Positions 8,824-18,364 of a DNA stretch of 31,305 nucleotides are shown one piece after another; position 1 is the first letter of the stretch; each line of letters starts with the position of its first letter. The stretch comes from Pseudomonadota bacterium (GTDB taxonomy: Bacteria; Pseudomonadota; Gammaproteobacteria; Acidiferrobacterales; UBA6901): positions 1 through 31,305 of the forward strand of contig JAJYEK010000034.1 in assembly GCA_021785795.1 (NCBI GenBank), given 5' to 3'. Position numbers and translations under genes: made by a program. Under the pieces are notes generated by a model that was given only the letters and a program-made list of their open reading frames with translations, did no database searches and had not been told where the DNA came from.

Positions 8824-9273
8824 ATGTACAAACGCAACGCACGCGTCCTGTTCCTGGGGATGGGCCACTTCTCCCGCTCATCGATGGCCCAGGGCTGGGT
8901 CGGGCATCTTGGCACGGGTCGCCTCGAGGCACGGGCGGCGGACATCGAACCTCAGGCCAGGAACCCCGCCGCCATGGCGGTGATGCGTGAAGCCGGGGTC
9001 GACATGCCGGGCGGACTCCCCGTCCACCCCACTCCTGCGTTGCTGGCCTGGGCGGACCTGGTGATCAGCGTCTGCCCTGATGCGGACAAACGTTGCCCGG
9101 CACTCCCGGCAGGGACGCAGAAAAGGCTCTGGCGGCTCTCCACCCCCGACGACGGGGGAGCCGATGAAGAATCGGATTTGTATGCCTGGCGCACTGTTCG
9201 GGATGAAATCCGGAGCCGGATCGAAGGCATGATCGGCGGCATGAACATGCTGGAGCGGATGGATCGGGAATAG
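8824..9273 (+). CDS. ArsC/low-Mr phosphatase-like protein lacking the catalytic cysteine
   Basis: A 149-residue protein with the clear outline of thioredoxin-coupled arsenate reductase. Comparable blocks are ARVLFLGMGHFSRSSMAQGW (family: VLFLCTGNSARSxMAEGW), LGTGRLEARAADIEPQARNP, VMREAGVDM, and LAWADLVISVCPDADKRCPALP. The phosphate-binding loop CX5R has become GX5R: G12 replaces the nucleophile while R18 is kept. The two redox cysteines remain as C84 and C91, each two positions beyond C82 and C89 of the S. aureus pI258 enzyme, so G12 aligns exactly with its C10. An acidic PDD stands near the family's Asp-Pro. The frame is intact and has a strong ribosome-binding site (GGAGG 8811-8815, 8 bases before ATG). 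Arsenate reduction by the known mechanism is not expected. It could be a binding or regulatory relative, or an early-stage pseudogene. Confidence 0.7.
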   Translation: MYKRNARVLFLGMGHFSRSSMAQGWVGHLGTGRLEARAADIEPQARNPAAMAVMREAGVDMPGGLPVHPTPALLAWADLVISVCPDADKRCPALPAGTQKRLWRLSTPDDGGADEESDLYAWRTVRDEIRSRIEGMIGGMNMLERMDRE

Positions 9274-9369
9274 GCCGTGATACCCCGCTACGCCCCTCAG
9301 CAACGCCGGCCGGCGAAGGCAAAACGGCTCGAACGCTAACTTAAGGATCTGAATCTACGACACAATAAA

Positions 9370-9426
9370 TATTCACACGTCTGTCACATTTGTTCATCAA
9401 ACTGTCACATCACGGCCGGATCATAT
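9370..9426 (+). promoter_or_regulatory. Tandem Pho boxes and putative pstS promoter
   Basis: Four 7-base units at a 10-11 base period occur on one DNA face: TATTCAC (9370), CTGTCAC (9381), TGTTCAT (9391) and CTGTCAC (9402). The second and fourth are consensus PhoB half-sites (CTGTCAY) and the others keep the TCA core. Twelve bases after the last unit lies TCATAT (9421-9426), a weak -10 that would suit an activator-dependent promoter. The array is 56 bases before the pstS start. Two stacked boxes would predict strong phosphate-starvation induction. Confidence 0.75.
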
Positions 9427-9464
9427 GGCCCGCTGCAAATCTACCCCAATTTCTGGAGAGTAAC

Positions 9465-10511
9465 ATGTCAAATTCTGTGCACAAAAAAGGTCGCCGGTCG
9501 GCCGGTCGGCTTGCGGTCGCCGTAGGGACCATAGCTCTGGCGCTTGGGATAGCCAACGCCCGGGCGGATGAAATCACCGGTGCGGGCAGCACCTGGGTAT
9601 ATCCTCTGGTCGTCAAGTGGGCGGCTGCCTACCAGCAGAAGACAGGCACCCGGGTCAACTACCAGGGAATCGGCTCCGGCGGCGGTATCGCCCAGATCGA
9701 TGCCGGCACGGTTGCGTTCGGAGCGAGTGACATGCCACTTACTCCGGCATACCTGCGCAAGCATCATCTGATCCAGTTCCCGACGGCCATTGCCGGCGAG
9801 GATCTGGTCATGAACGTCCCCGGCATCAAGCCTGGTGAACTGATCCTGAGCGGCCCGGTCGTTGCCAAGATCTATCTGCATGAAATTACGAAGTGGAATG
9901 ATCCCCGCATCGAGGCCCTGAACCCGGGGTTGAAGCTGCCTGATCTGGACATCGCAGTCGTCCATCGCTCCGATGGCTCCGGTACGACCTTCACGTTCAC
10001 CAATTATCTGTCCAAGGTGAGCCCCGAATGGAAGAGCCGGATTGGCGCCAATACCGTCGTCGCCTGGCCCACCGGCCTCGGCGGCAAAGGCAATGAAGGC
10101 GTCGCCGCTTACGTACAGCGCATCCGCGGTGCGATCGGTTACGTCGAATACGCCTACATCCTGGAAAATCATATGACCTACGCCCGGATGTACAACCGGG
10201 AGCACCGGCTGGTCAGCCCCAGCCTGGCCGGATTCCAGGCAGCAGCCTCACATGTGGACTTCACCAAAGCCCATGATTTCTATGTCATCCTGACGGACCA
10301 GCCCGGTCCGACGACCTGGCCGATCTCGGGCTGCACCTGGCAGATCCTGCGCACCGATGCGCCCAAGGCTTCCAACGAAAAGGTGGTAAAGTTCTTCCGT
10401 TGGGGCTTCGAGCACGGCCAGAGCATGGCGCGGTCCATAGCATTCGGCCCCCTGCCGCCGCCCACGGTGCACGCCATCAAAGCGTACTGGAAGAAGAATC
10501 TGGGCATCTAG
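9465..10511 (+). CDS. pstS: PstS, periplasmic phosphate-binding protein
   Basis: A 348-residue substrate-binding protein of the high-affinity phosphate ABC transporter. The start MSNSVHKKG at 9465 has a ribosome-binding site (GGAGAG 9455-9460). It opens a classical signal peptide: basic RRSAGR, a hydrophobic LAVAVGTIALALG core and a likely cut after ARA, giving a mature N-terminus DEITGAGSTW. Phosphate-binding segments are recognisable as TGAGSTWVYPL, FGASDMPL, RSDGSGTTFTF (the Asp and Ser contacts) and TGLGGKGNEGVAAYVQ. The protein ends KAYWKKNLGI, close to the E. coli length of 346. An intrinsic terminator lies 37 bases after the stop, separating it from pstC, so it is probably made in excess over the permease. 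Confidence 0.97.
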   Translation: MSNSVHKKGRRSAGRLAVAVGTIALALGIANARADEITGAGSTWVYPLVVKWAAAYQQKTGTRVNYQGIGSGGGIAQIDAGTVAFGASDMPLTPAYLRKHHLIQFPTAIAGEDLVMNVPGIKPGELILSGPVVAKIYLHEITKWNDPRIEALNPGLKLPDLDIAVVHRSDGSGTTFTFTNYLSKVSPEWKSRIGANTVVAWPTGLGGKGNEGVAAYVQRIRGAIGYVEYAYILENHMTYARMYNREHRLVSPSLAGFQAAASHVDFTKAHDFYVILTDQPGPTTWPISGCTWQILRTDAPKASNEKVVKFFRWGFEHGQSMARSIAFGPLPPPTVHAIKAYWKKNLGI

Positions 10512-10547
10512 TCAGGCCCGGAGTAACAAGCTGCGATTCATTTCGAC

Positions 10548-10577
10548 ACGGGGCCGTTTCGGCCCCGTTCTTTTCTT
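10548..10577 (+). terminator. Intrinsic terminator between pstS and pstC
   Basis: A 9-base-pair perfect stem (ACGGGGCCG, loop TTT, CGGCCCCGT) at 10548-10568 is followed by TCTTTTCTT. It sits downstream of pstS inside an otherwise continuous pst operon. Partial read-through would set a high PstS to PstCAB ratio. A TATAAC at 10594-10599, after the hairpin, could be a secondary -10 for pstC but has no good -35. Confidence 0.85.
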
Positions 10578-10647
10578 GGCTCGTGTGCTTTGATATAACC
10601 TGCCCCGGACTGTTGCCGTTCACAAGACCGTTTGCCCAGGAGATCCC

Positions 10648-11601
10648 GTGGAAAAGCCGCAATCGCCGTCCCGCTTGGCCCGTTTATGGGACCCCCTGTT
10701 CAAAGGAACAACGGCGACCCTGGCTTATCTGGTACTGATATTGCTGGTGGCAATCTGCCTGGCCCTGCTGCATCAGGGCTGGCTCGCTTTCCGGACCTTC
10801 GGCTGGCATTTCCTGATCAGCAAGGTCTGGGATCCGGTCAACAACAAATTCGGCGCCCTGATTCCGATCTACGGAACCCTGGTCAGTTCGCTGATTGCCG
10901 TCGTCATCGCGGTGCCGGTCAGCCTGGGCATCGCGCTGTTCATCACCGAACTTTCACCGCGGTGGCTACGCCAGCCGGTCGCTGCCGCCATCGAACTGCT
11001 CGCCGCCATCCCCAGCATCATTTTCGGAATGTGGGGCCTGTTCACCTTTGCCCCCTGGTTTTCCGGCTATGAACCCTGGATCAGTGACCATCTTGGAACG
11101 ATTCCAGAAGTCGGCGCCCTGTTTCGCGGCCCACCGTTCGGAATCGGGATGCTCACGGCAGGTATCATTCTTGCCATCATGATCATTCCCTTCATCGCGG
11201 CCATCATGCGCGAGGTGTTTCTGCTCACGCCACCGCTGCTGAAAGAATCCGCCTACGGAGTCGGCGCGACCACCTGGGAGGTGGTGCGCAACGTCGTACT
11301 GCCGTACACCCGCACGGCCGTGGCTGGCGGCATCTTTCTTGGGCTGGGCCGGGCGCTGGGCGAGACCATGGCCGTGACCTTTGTAATCGGCAATGCGCAC
11401 AGCATCAGCGCTTCTTTGCTCAATCCCGGCTATTCGATCGCCGCAGCGCTGGCCAACGAGTTCACTGAAGCCTTCTCGCCCCTGTACAAGTCGTCCCTGA
11501 TCGCGCTTGGATTCATTCTGTTCGTCATCACCTTCATCATTCTGGTCCTGGCCAAGCTGCTTCTCCTGAAGCTTGAGCGCGCCCAGGGCGATTCCGCATA
11601 G
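10648..11601 (+). CDS. pstC: PstC, phosphate ABC transporter permease
   Basis: A 317-residue inner-membrane protein with six hydrophobic segments. The GTG start at 10648 is preceded by AGGAG (10638-10642). The first helix is at about 24-43. The large periplasmic stretch typical of PstC follows (VWDPVNNKFGALIPIYGTL), and the cytoplasmic coupling loop carries the EAA-like motif KESAYGVGATTWEVVRNVVLPY. GLGRALGETMAVTFVIGN is a strongly conserved PstC segment. It pairs with PstA to form the channel for phosphate driven by PstB. The gene is 13 bases ahead of pstA. E. coli PstC is of similar size (319 residues). Confidence 0.96.
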   Translation: MEKPQSPSRLARLWDPLFKGTTATLAYLVLILLVAICLALLHQGWLAFRTFGWHFLISKVWDPVNNKFGALIPIYGTLVSSLIAVVIAVPVSLGIALFITELSPRWLRQPVAAAIELLAAIPSIIFGMWGLFTFAPWFSGYEPWISDHLGTIPEVGALFRGPPFGIGMLTAGIILAIMIIPFIAAIMREVFLLTPPLLKESAYGVGATTWEVVRNVVLPYTRTAVAGGIFLGLGRALGETMAVTFVIGNAHSISASLLNPGYSIAAALANEFTEAFSPLYKSSLIALGFILFVITFIILVLAKLLLLKLERAQGDSA

Positions 11602-11614
11602 GACCGTCCGCATA

Positions 11615-12454
11615 ATGGATCTGCGCTACCTGAGACGACGCGTCACCAACGTCTTCAATCTGGGCATGGCGGTCGCGACCACCCTGCTCGGGCTTTTCTG
11701 GCTTTTCTGGATCCTCTACACCACCGCGCGCTTCGGCTACCACAGTCTCAACCTGGCCCTATTTACCCAGGATACGCCTGCTCCCGGAGAACCCGGCGGA
11801 ATGCGGAACGCGTTTGTGGGCAGTCTGGTTATGATCGCCGTGGGCATTGTGGCCGGAACACCCATCGGAGTGCTGGCAGGCACCTACCTCGCGGAATTCG
11901 CCGGGCGCAAGCGCATCGGGGAGATTGTTCGGTTTTTCAACGACATTCTGCTGAGCGCGCCCTCCATTGTGATAGGGCTGTTCGTCTATTCCGTGGCGGT
12001 GACAATGATGGGCAATTTCTCCGGGCTCGCCGGGGGGCTGGCGCTCGCCGTTGTCCTGCTTCCAGTCGTGGTGCGGACCACCGACGAAATGTTGCGCCTG
12101 GTGCCATCGACCATGCGGGAAGCGGCGATGGCACTCGGCTCGCCGTATTGGCGGGTGGTGGTGCAGATCACCTACCGGGCGGCACGTTCCGGAATCCTGA
12201 CCGGGGTGCTGCTCGGCGTTGCGCGGATCAGCGGTGAAACGGCGCCGCTACTGTTTACGGCCCTTAATAACCAGTTCTGGAGCACGGACCTGACGAAACC
12301 CATGGCCAACGTCCCCGTCACGATATTTCAGTTCGCCCTGAGTCCCTACCAAGGATGGCAGCATCTGGCCTGGGCCGGAGCTCTCGTCGCCACCCTTGCC
12401 GTTCTCGCGTTGAGCATCTTTTCCCGCTTCCTCATCAGGCAAAGGAACAGTTAA
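11615..12454 (+). CDS. pstA: PstA, phosphate ABC transporter permease
   Basis: A 279-residue permease. The frame is open further upstream into pstC, but MDLRYLRRRVTNVFNLGMAV at 11615 matches the usual PstA beginning: a short basic N-terminus, then a membrane helix. Diagnostic segments are GGMRNAFVGSLVMIAVGIV, GTPIGVLAGTYLAEFAG, FFNDILLSAPSIVIGLFVYS and the coupling-loop motif REAAMALGSPYWRVVVQITYR. ARISGETAPLLFTALNNQFW is a typical PstA signature. It lies between pstC and pstB with gaps of 13 and 0 bases, so it is clearly one operon. Confidence 0.96.
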   Translation: MDLRYLRRRVTNVFNLGMAVATTLLGLFWLFWILYTTARFGYHSLNLALFTQDTPAPGEPGGMRNAFVGSLVMIAVGIVAGTPIGVLAGTYLAEFAGRKRIGEIVRFFNDILLSAPSIVIGLFVYSVAVTMMGNFSGLAGGLALAVVLLPVVVRTTDEMLRLVPSTMREAAMALGSPYWRVVVQITYRAARSGILTGVLLGVARISGETAPLLFTALNNQFWSTDLTKPMANVPVTIFQFALSPYQGWQHLAWAGALVATLAVLALSIFSRFLIRQRNS

Positions 12455-13228
12455 ATGAGCGGTACAGCGTTACCGGAACCGAAGATAAGCGTGCGCAATC
12501 TTAATTTCCATTACGGCAAGTTTCACGCGCTCAAGAATATCAGCCTCGACATCGCCGAGCGCGAAGTCACTGCCTTCATCGGTCCCTCCGGCTGCGGCAA
12601 GTCCACGTTGCTGCGGGTCTTCAACCGCATGTACGCGCTATATCCGAATCAGGTGGCGACCGGAGAGGTGCTGCTGGACCAGCAGAACATCCTCGATCGC
12701 CGCCAGGATCTGCACCACCTTCGCTCCCGGGTCGGCATGGTCTTCCAGAAGCCGACGCCGTTTCCGATGACGATCTACGAGAACATCGCCTTCGGGGTAC
12801 GCCTGCACGAACGCATGAGCAAGGGGGCCATGGACGACCGCGTCGAGGCGGCGCTGCGACAGGCGGCGCTGTGGGACGAGGTCAAGGACAAGCTCAAACA
12901 GAGCGGGATGCGCCTCTCCGGTGGACAGCAGCAGCGGCTGTGCATTGCGCGCGCGATCGCGGTCAAGCCGGAAGTGCTGCTGCTCGACGAACCGGCATCG
13001 GCCCTGGACCCGATATCAACCCTAAAAATAGAAGAACTGATCTATGAATTGCGGCAGAATTACACGATAGTAATCGTTACGCACAACATGCAGCAGGCCG
13101 CGCGCGTGTCCGACTACACGGCGTTCATGTACATCGGGGAACTGGTGGAATTCGGCGACACCAACTCGATCTTCACCAACCCGAGCCAGAAACAGACGGA
13201 AGACTACATCACCGGCCGCTACGGCTGA
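12455..13228 (+). CDS. pstB: PstB, phosphate transporter ATPase
   Basis: A 257-residue ABC ATPase of the usual PstB size. The start codon immediately follows the pstA stop, with AAAGGAA as the ribosome-binding site inside pstA. Visible motifs are the Walker [10 protein letters not shown] (43-51), the Q loop [19 protein letters not shown] (the PTPFPM signature marks PstB), the signature LSGGQQQR (about 154-161), the Walker [14 protein letters not shown] from 174 and the switch histidine in [14 protein letters not shown]. It hydrolyses ATP at the inner membrane to power PstCA. The C-terminus [10 protein letters not shown] is the normal family ending. Confidence 0.98.
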   Translation: MSGTALPEPKISVRNLNFHYGKFHALKNISLDIAEREVTAFIGPSGCGKSTLLRVFNRMYALYPNQVATGEVLLDQQNILDRRQDLHHLRSRVGMVFQKPTPFPMTIYENIAFGVRLHERMSKGAMDDRVEAALRQAALWDEVKDKLKQSGMRLSGGQQQRLCIARAIAVKPEVLLLDEPASALDPISTLKIEELIYELRQNYTIVIVTHNMQQAARVSDYTAFMYIGELVEFGDTNSIFTNPSQKQTEDYITGRYG

Positions 13229-13245
13229 TTGAAGGAGCGCAGGCC

Positions 13246-13965
13246 ATGGAACCAATTCATACGCATATTTCCCGCCAGTTCAATGCCGAACTGGAGGACA
13301 TTCGCACCCGGGTTCTGCAGATGGGCGGCCTGGTCGAGCGGCAGATAGAGCGCGCCATCGAATCCCTGGTCCAAGGGGATGTGAACCTGGGTGAGTCGGT
13401 CATCATGGACGACACCAAGGTGAACGGCATGGAAGTGTCGATCGACGAGGAATGCAACCAGATCATCGCCAAACGCCAGCCGGCGGCAAGCGACCTGCGG
13501 CTGGTCGTTGCGGTGATCAAGACGATAACGGACCTGGAGCGCATCGGTGACGAGGCCGAGAAGATCGCCCGCATGGCGGTGCGCCTGGCACAGGAAGAGC
13601 GGCCGAAAAACAACTACATGGAGATCCAGGCGCTCGGCAACCGCGTACAGCAGATGCTGCGTGACGCCTTGAACGCGTTCGCGCGCCTGGATGCCACCGC
13701 GGCGGTCCACTCCGCCCAGGAAGATATCAAGGTGGACCAGGACTACGATGGCGTCATGCGGCAGATGATCACATTCATGATGGAAGACCCACGGACCATC
13801 ACCCGCATGCTGAATGTCATCTGGGCTGCCCGCGCGCTGGAGCGCATTGGCGACCACGCCAGCAACATCTGTGAGTACGTCATCTATCTGGTCAAGGGCA
13901 AGGACGTGCGGCACGTCAGCCTGGAGCAGATCGAAAAGGAAGTCCTGGGAGGAAAAATCGTCTAG
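13246..13965 (+). CDS. phoU: PhoU, phosphate signalling regulator
   Basis: A 239-residue all-helical protein of two repeated three-helix bundles. Each repeat has its metal-binding E/DXXXD region: LERIGDEAEKIARM in the first half and LERIGDHASNICEYVIY in the second. It begins MEPIHTHISRQFNAEL, a usual PhoU start, with GAAGGAG at 13231-13237 as the ribosome-binding site. PhoU connects Pst transport to PhoR, keeping the kinase quiet when phosphate is plentiful, and also limits Pst activity. It closes the pstCAB-phoU operon 17 bases after pstB. A DUF3562 gene converges on it 20 bases further on, without an obvious terminator between. Confidence 0.97.
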   Translation: MEPIHTHISRQFNAELEDIRTRVLQMGGLVERQIERAIESLVQGDVNLGESVIMDDTKVNGMEVSIDEECNQIIAKRQPAASDLRLVVAVIKTITDLERIGDEAEKIARMAVRLAQEERPKNNYMEIQALGNRVQQMLRDALNAFARLDATAAVHSAQEDIKVDQDYDGVMRQMITFMMEDPRTITRMLNVIWAARALERIGDHASNICEYVIYLVKGKDVRHVSLEQIEKEVLGGKIV

Positions 13966-13985
13966 CCGTCCCCGCCTGCCGGGTT

Positions 13986-14216
13986 TCAGGCGTGATGAGC
14001 TGGCAATCCTTCGCTCTTGAGGGTCTCCCTGATGCGTCGGCGAATGAGCACCGGCAGGTATTCCATGATCTTGGCGCCCGCCTTGAGCTTCTCGAGTTCC
14101 GACTCGTAAAGCGCCTCGATTTGGCCCTCAGGCAGGCCGCTTTCGAGAGAGATCGCATGGATCAATTCCTGGTGGACTGCGCGTTCCTTCTCGTTCCGGT
14201 AGAGCTTGTTCAGCAT
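13986..14216 (-). CDS. Small DUF3562 protein
   Basis: A 76-residue helical protein starting MLNKLYRNEKERAVHQELIH at 14216, with a good ribosome-binding site (GGAGG, 6 bases upstream on the minus strand). I recognise the pattern ERAVHQELIHAISLESGLPE, then YESELEKLKAGAKIMEYLPV and a basic RRIRETLKS end as DUF3562, a proteobacterial family without known function. The first part resembles a small helix-turn-helix-like or adaptor fold, but that is a guess. The open frame runs further upstream, though those codons look non-coding. It is tail-to-tail with phoU. Its own promoter probably lies in the AT-rich patch around 14355-14415. Confidence 0.75.
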   Translation of the reverse strand: MLNKLYRNEKERAVHQELIHAISLESGLPEGQIEALYESELEKLKAGAKIMEYLPVLIRRRIRETLKSEGLPAHHA

Positions 14217-14545
14217 AGCGCCTCCGTAGTCGATTATTGATTTCCCGGTACCAATCCGAAACCGCCACGACCTCGATTCTACTCCGATCATACCGGTCAG
14301 GCGCGCCAAATTTCGGGACGGACGGGACCATCCGCGCCCCGGAAAGCTGTGCGTCAGATAAAATAATGTTGTATAAATAACGATAAACGGACCAATTTTC
14401 AGCTATTACTTAAGGTCTATGCTGCAAGTTGGGTATGCTTGGCCGGGATGAGCCCGGCCTGTCCGACCGAAAGCTGAGATGCCGGCAAACCGGTCCGGGC
14501 TCACTACCGAGACCCTATCGCCGGATGGCCGCCAAGACGCACACG
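14217..14545. other. Intergenic region between DUF3562 gene and ppk promoter
   Basis: No gene is seen. An AT-rich island (about 14358-14412) stands out from the GC-rich surroundings, with TAAAATAATG and TATAAATAA stretches that could hold a promoter on either strand. It is followed by a perfect dyad GGCCGGG-ATGAG-CCCGGCC (14441-14459) with no T-run. The dyad might be an operator, a transcript leader hairpin or a small-RNA end; the sequence alone does not decide. Confidence 0.4.
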
Positions 14546-14579
14546 TTGCAATATTTCCGTCATGTTCACGGCGTATAAT
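14546..14579 (+). promoter_or_regulatory. Candidate PhoB-dependent promoter of ppk
   Basis: TTGCAAT (14546-14552), spacer ATTT, CCGTCAT (14557-14563) forms an 18-base direct repeat with the Pho-box geometry (7+4+7). The second unit matches CTGTCAT at 6 of 7 and the first at 4 of 7. Exactly 10 bases later lies a perfect -10 hexamer TATAAT (14574-14579), the distance seen in PhoB-activated promoters where the box replaces the -35. Transcription would begin near 14586, about 35 bases before the ppk start. Confidence 0.65.
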
Positions 14580-14620
14580 GTTTTTTGGGAGTTTGTGCGC
14601 TTCAAAAAGGCTCCACCTAC

Positions 14621-16762
<2,142 letters not shown>

Positions 16763-16813
16763 ACGACAGGCGCCACGGCCGCAGCGGTACCGGCCGGCCG
16801 AAAGACAGCGCCC

Positions 16814-18364
16814 CTAGCTGAACTCCAGGGCGATTCCGGCCGCCTTGAGCCACGCCGCCTCCTGAGCCAAGTCCGCCTCGGTCAGGGGATGGCGGCGCAG
16901 CCAGCCGCGAGCAAACCGCACTTTCAGCGACCGTCTTCCCGCCCGCATACGGAGGTCACGCGGGGTATTCCCGGCGCGCGAGCGATGCAGCAGGACCGCA
17001 AGCCGCAGCAAGACGCACAGACGACCGGCAGCCGAACACTGCCGCACGGGCAAGGCCTCGAATACATCTGCCGGGAATTTCCGGCGGTGCCCGCGGATGA
17101 TCGCCGCCAGCTGCTGCTGCTTCTGCCAAGAGAACCCGGGCATATCCGACTTCTCGGCCAGATAGGCGCCGTGCTTGTGATACTGGTTGTGCGCTACGGC
17201 CAGCCCGATCTCGTGCAGCCGTGCCGCCCAGTTGAGCAGGCGTTCGTCATCTTCCGTAAGACCCCAGTCACGGGCCACCTGCTTGAAACCGTACCGGGCG
17301 GTGCGCATCACCCGCTCCGCCTGGGCGAGGTCTGCGTGGAAGCGACGCGCCAGCATTGCAACCGTGTGTTCCCGGACGTCGTCGTGCCGCAGGCGGCCCG
17401 CCAGATCGTAAAGTAGCCCTTCCCGCAACGCGCCATCGGCAACCTGCATGCGCTTGATCCCGAGAGATTCGTGCGCGGCAAGCAGGATGGCGACGCCCCC
17501 GGGGAACACCGACGCCCGGTCGGCACCGAGCCCTGGCAGCCGGATACGATCCAGGCGACGTGCCGCAATCAGTGCCGCCCGCAGGCGGCGGAGCGCGGCG
17601 GGCGTGATCGTGCCGTCGGTCCAGCCCTGCGCACGCAGCACTGAACGCACCGCACGTATCGTCCCCGACGTGCCGATGACCGTCTCCCAGCCGTGGCGAA
17701 ATTGTGCCTGTACCGGCCGCAACTCCAGTCGCGCCGCGGTTTCGGCCCGACTCATGGCCTCGTCACCGATCAGGCCATCTCCGAAGTAGGCCTCGCTCAC
17801 GCTCACGCACCCCATGTACAGGCTTTCCATGGTGATGGCGTCGAGTCCCTGGCCGATAATGATCTCCGTGCTTCCGCCGCCGATGTCGACAACGAGCCGG
17901 GGCCGCCCGTCGTCCGGCCAGCTGTGCGCCATGCCCTGGTAGATCAGCCGGGCCTCCTCGCGTCCGGCGATGATCTCGATCGGGTGGCCGAGCGCACGTT
18001 CGGCGACACCCAGGAATTCCGGGGCATTGTGCATGCGCCGCAGCGTATTGGTTCCGACGGCTCGTACGCTCCCACGCGGAAAGCCGCGCAGGCGCTGGCC
18101 AAAGCGGGCAAGACAGGCGAGCGCCCGCGACCGCGCCGCGGGCATCAGGCGGTCGCGGGCGTCGAGACCGCCGCCCAGCCGGACCATTTCCTGCAACCGG
18201 TCGAGCACATGCAGGCGCCCGTCCCGCATCTGCGCCACAATCATGTGAAAACTGTTCGATCCGAGATCGAGCGCTGCGACGGTGTGCGGCGAATCGTGCC
18301 GATTGCGACGCACCGGTCGTACCCGGGCAGAACGGATGGGGCCACCACTTCGCGGCTTCTTCAC
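16814..18364 (-). CDS. ppx: Ppx/GppA family exopolyphosphatase
   Basis: A 516-residue protein with the actin-like Ppx/GppA fold followed by an HD-like helical domain. The phosphate-binding elements are VAALDLGSNSFHMIVAQ (about 30-46), VGTNTLRRMHNAPEFL, EIIAGREEARLIYQGMAH with the catalytic glutamate region, LVVDIGGGSTEIIIG and GTSGTIRAVRSVL. The HD-like part contains RLHEIGLAVAHNQYHKHGAY. The family removes terminal phosphate from polyphosphate or hydrolyses pppGpp. Its location next to ppk1 and a CHAD gene favours polyphosphate, but sequence alone does not separate Ppx from GppA. The GTG at 18364 follows the CHAD stop directly. About 25 basic residues precede the fold, so a later start is possible. 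Confidence 0.9.
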   Translation of the reverse strand: MKKPRSGGPIRSARVRPVRRNRHDSPHTVAALDLGSNSFHMIVAQMRDGRLHVLDRLQEMVRLGGGLDARDRLMPAARSRALACLARFGQRLRGFPRGSVRAVGTNTLRRMHNAPEFLGVAERALGHPIEIIAGREEARLIYQGMAHSWPDDGRPRLVVDIGGGSTEIIIGQGLDAITMESLYMGCVSVSEAYFGDGLIGDEAMSRAETAARLELRPVQAQFRHGWETVIGTSGTIRAVRSVLRAQGWTDGTITPAALRRLRAALIAARRLDRIRLPGLGADRASVFPGGVAILLAAHESLGIKRMQVADGALREGLLYDLAGRLRHDDVREHTVAMLARRFHADLAQAERVMRTARYGFKQVARDWGLTEDDERLLNWAARLHEIGLAVAHNQYHKHGAYLAEKSDMPGFSWQKQQQLAAIIRGHRRKFPADVFEALPVRQCSAAGRLCVLLRLAVLLHRSRAGNTPRDLRMRAGRRSLKVRFARGWLRRHPLTEADLAQEAAWLKAAGIALEFS

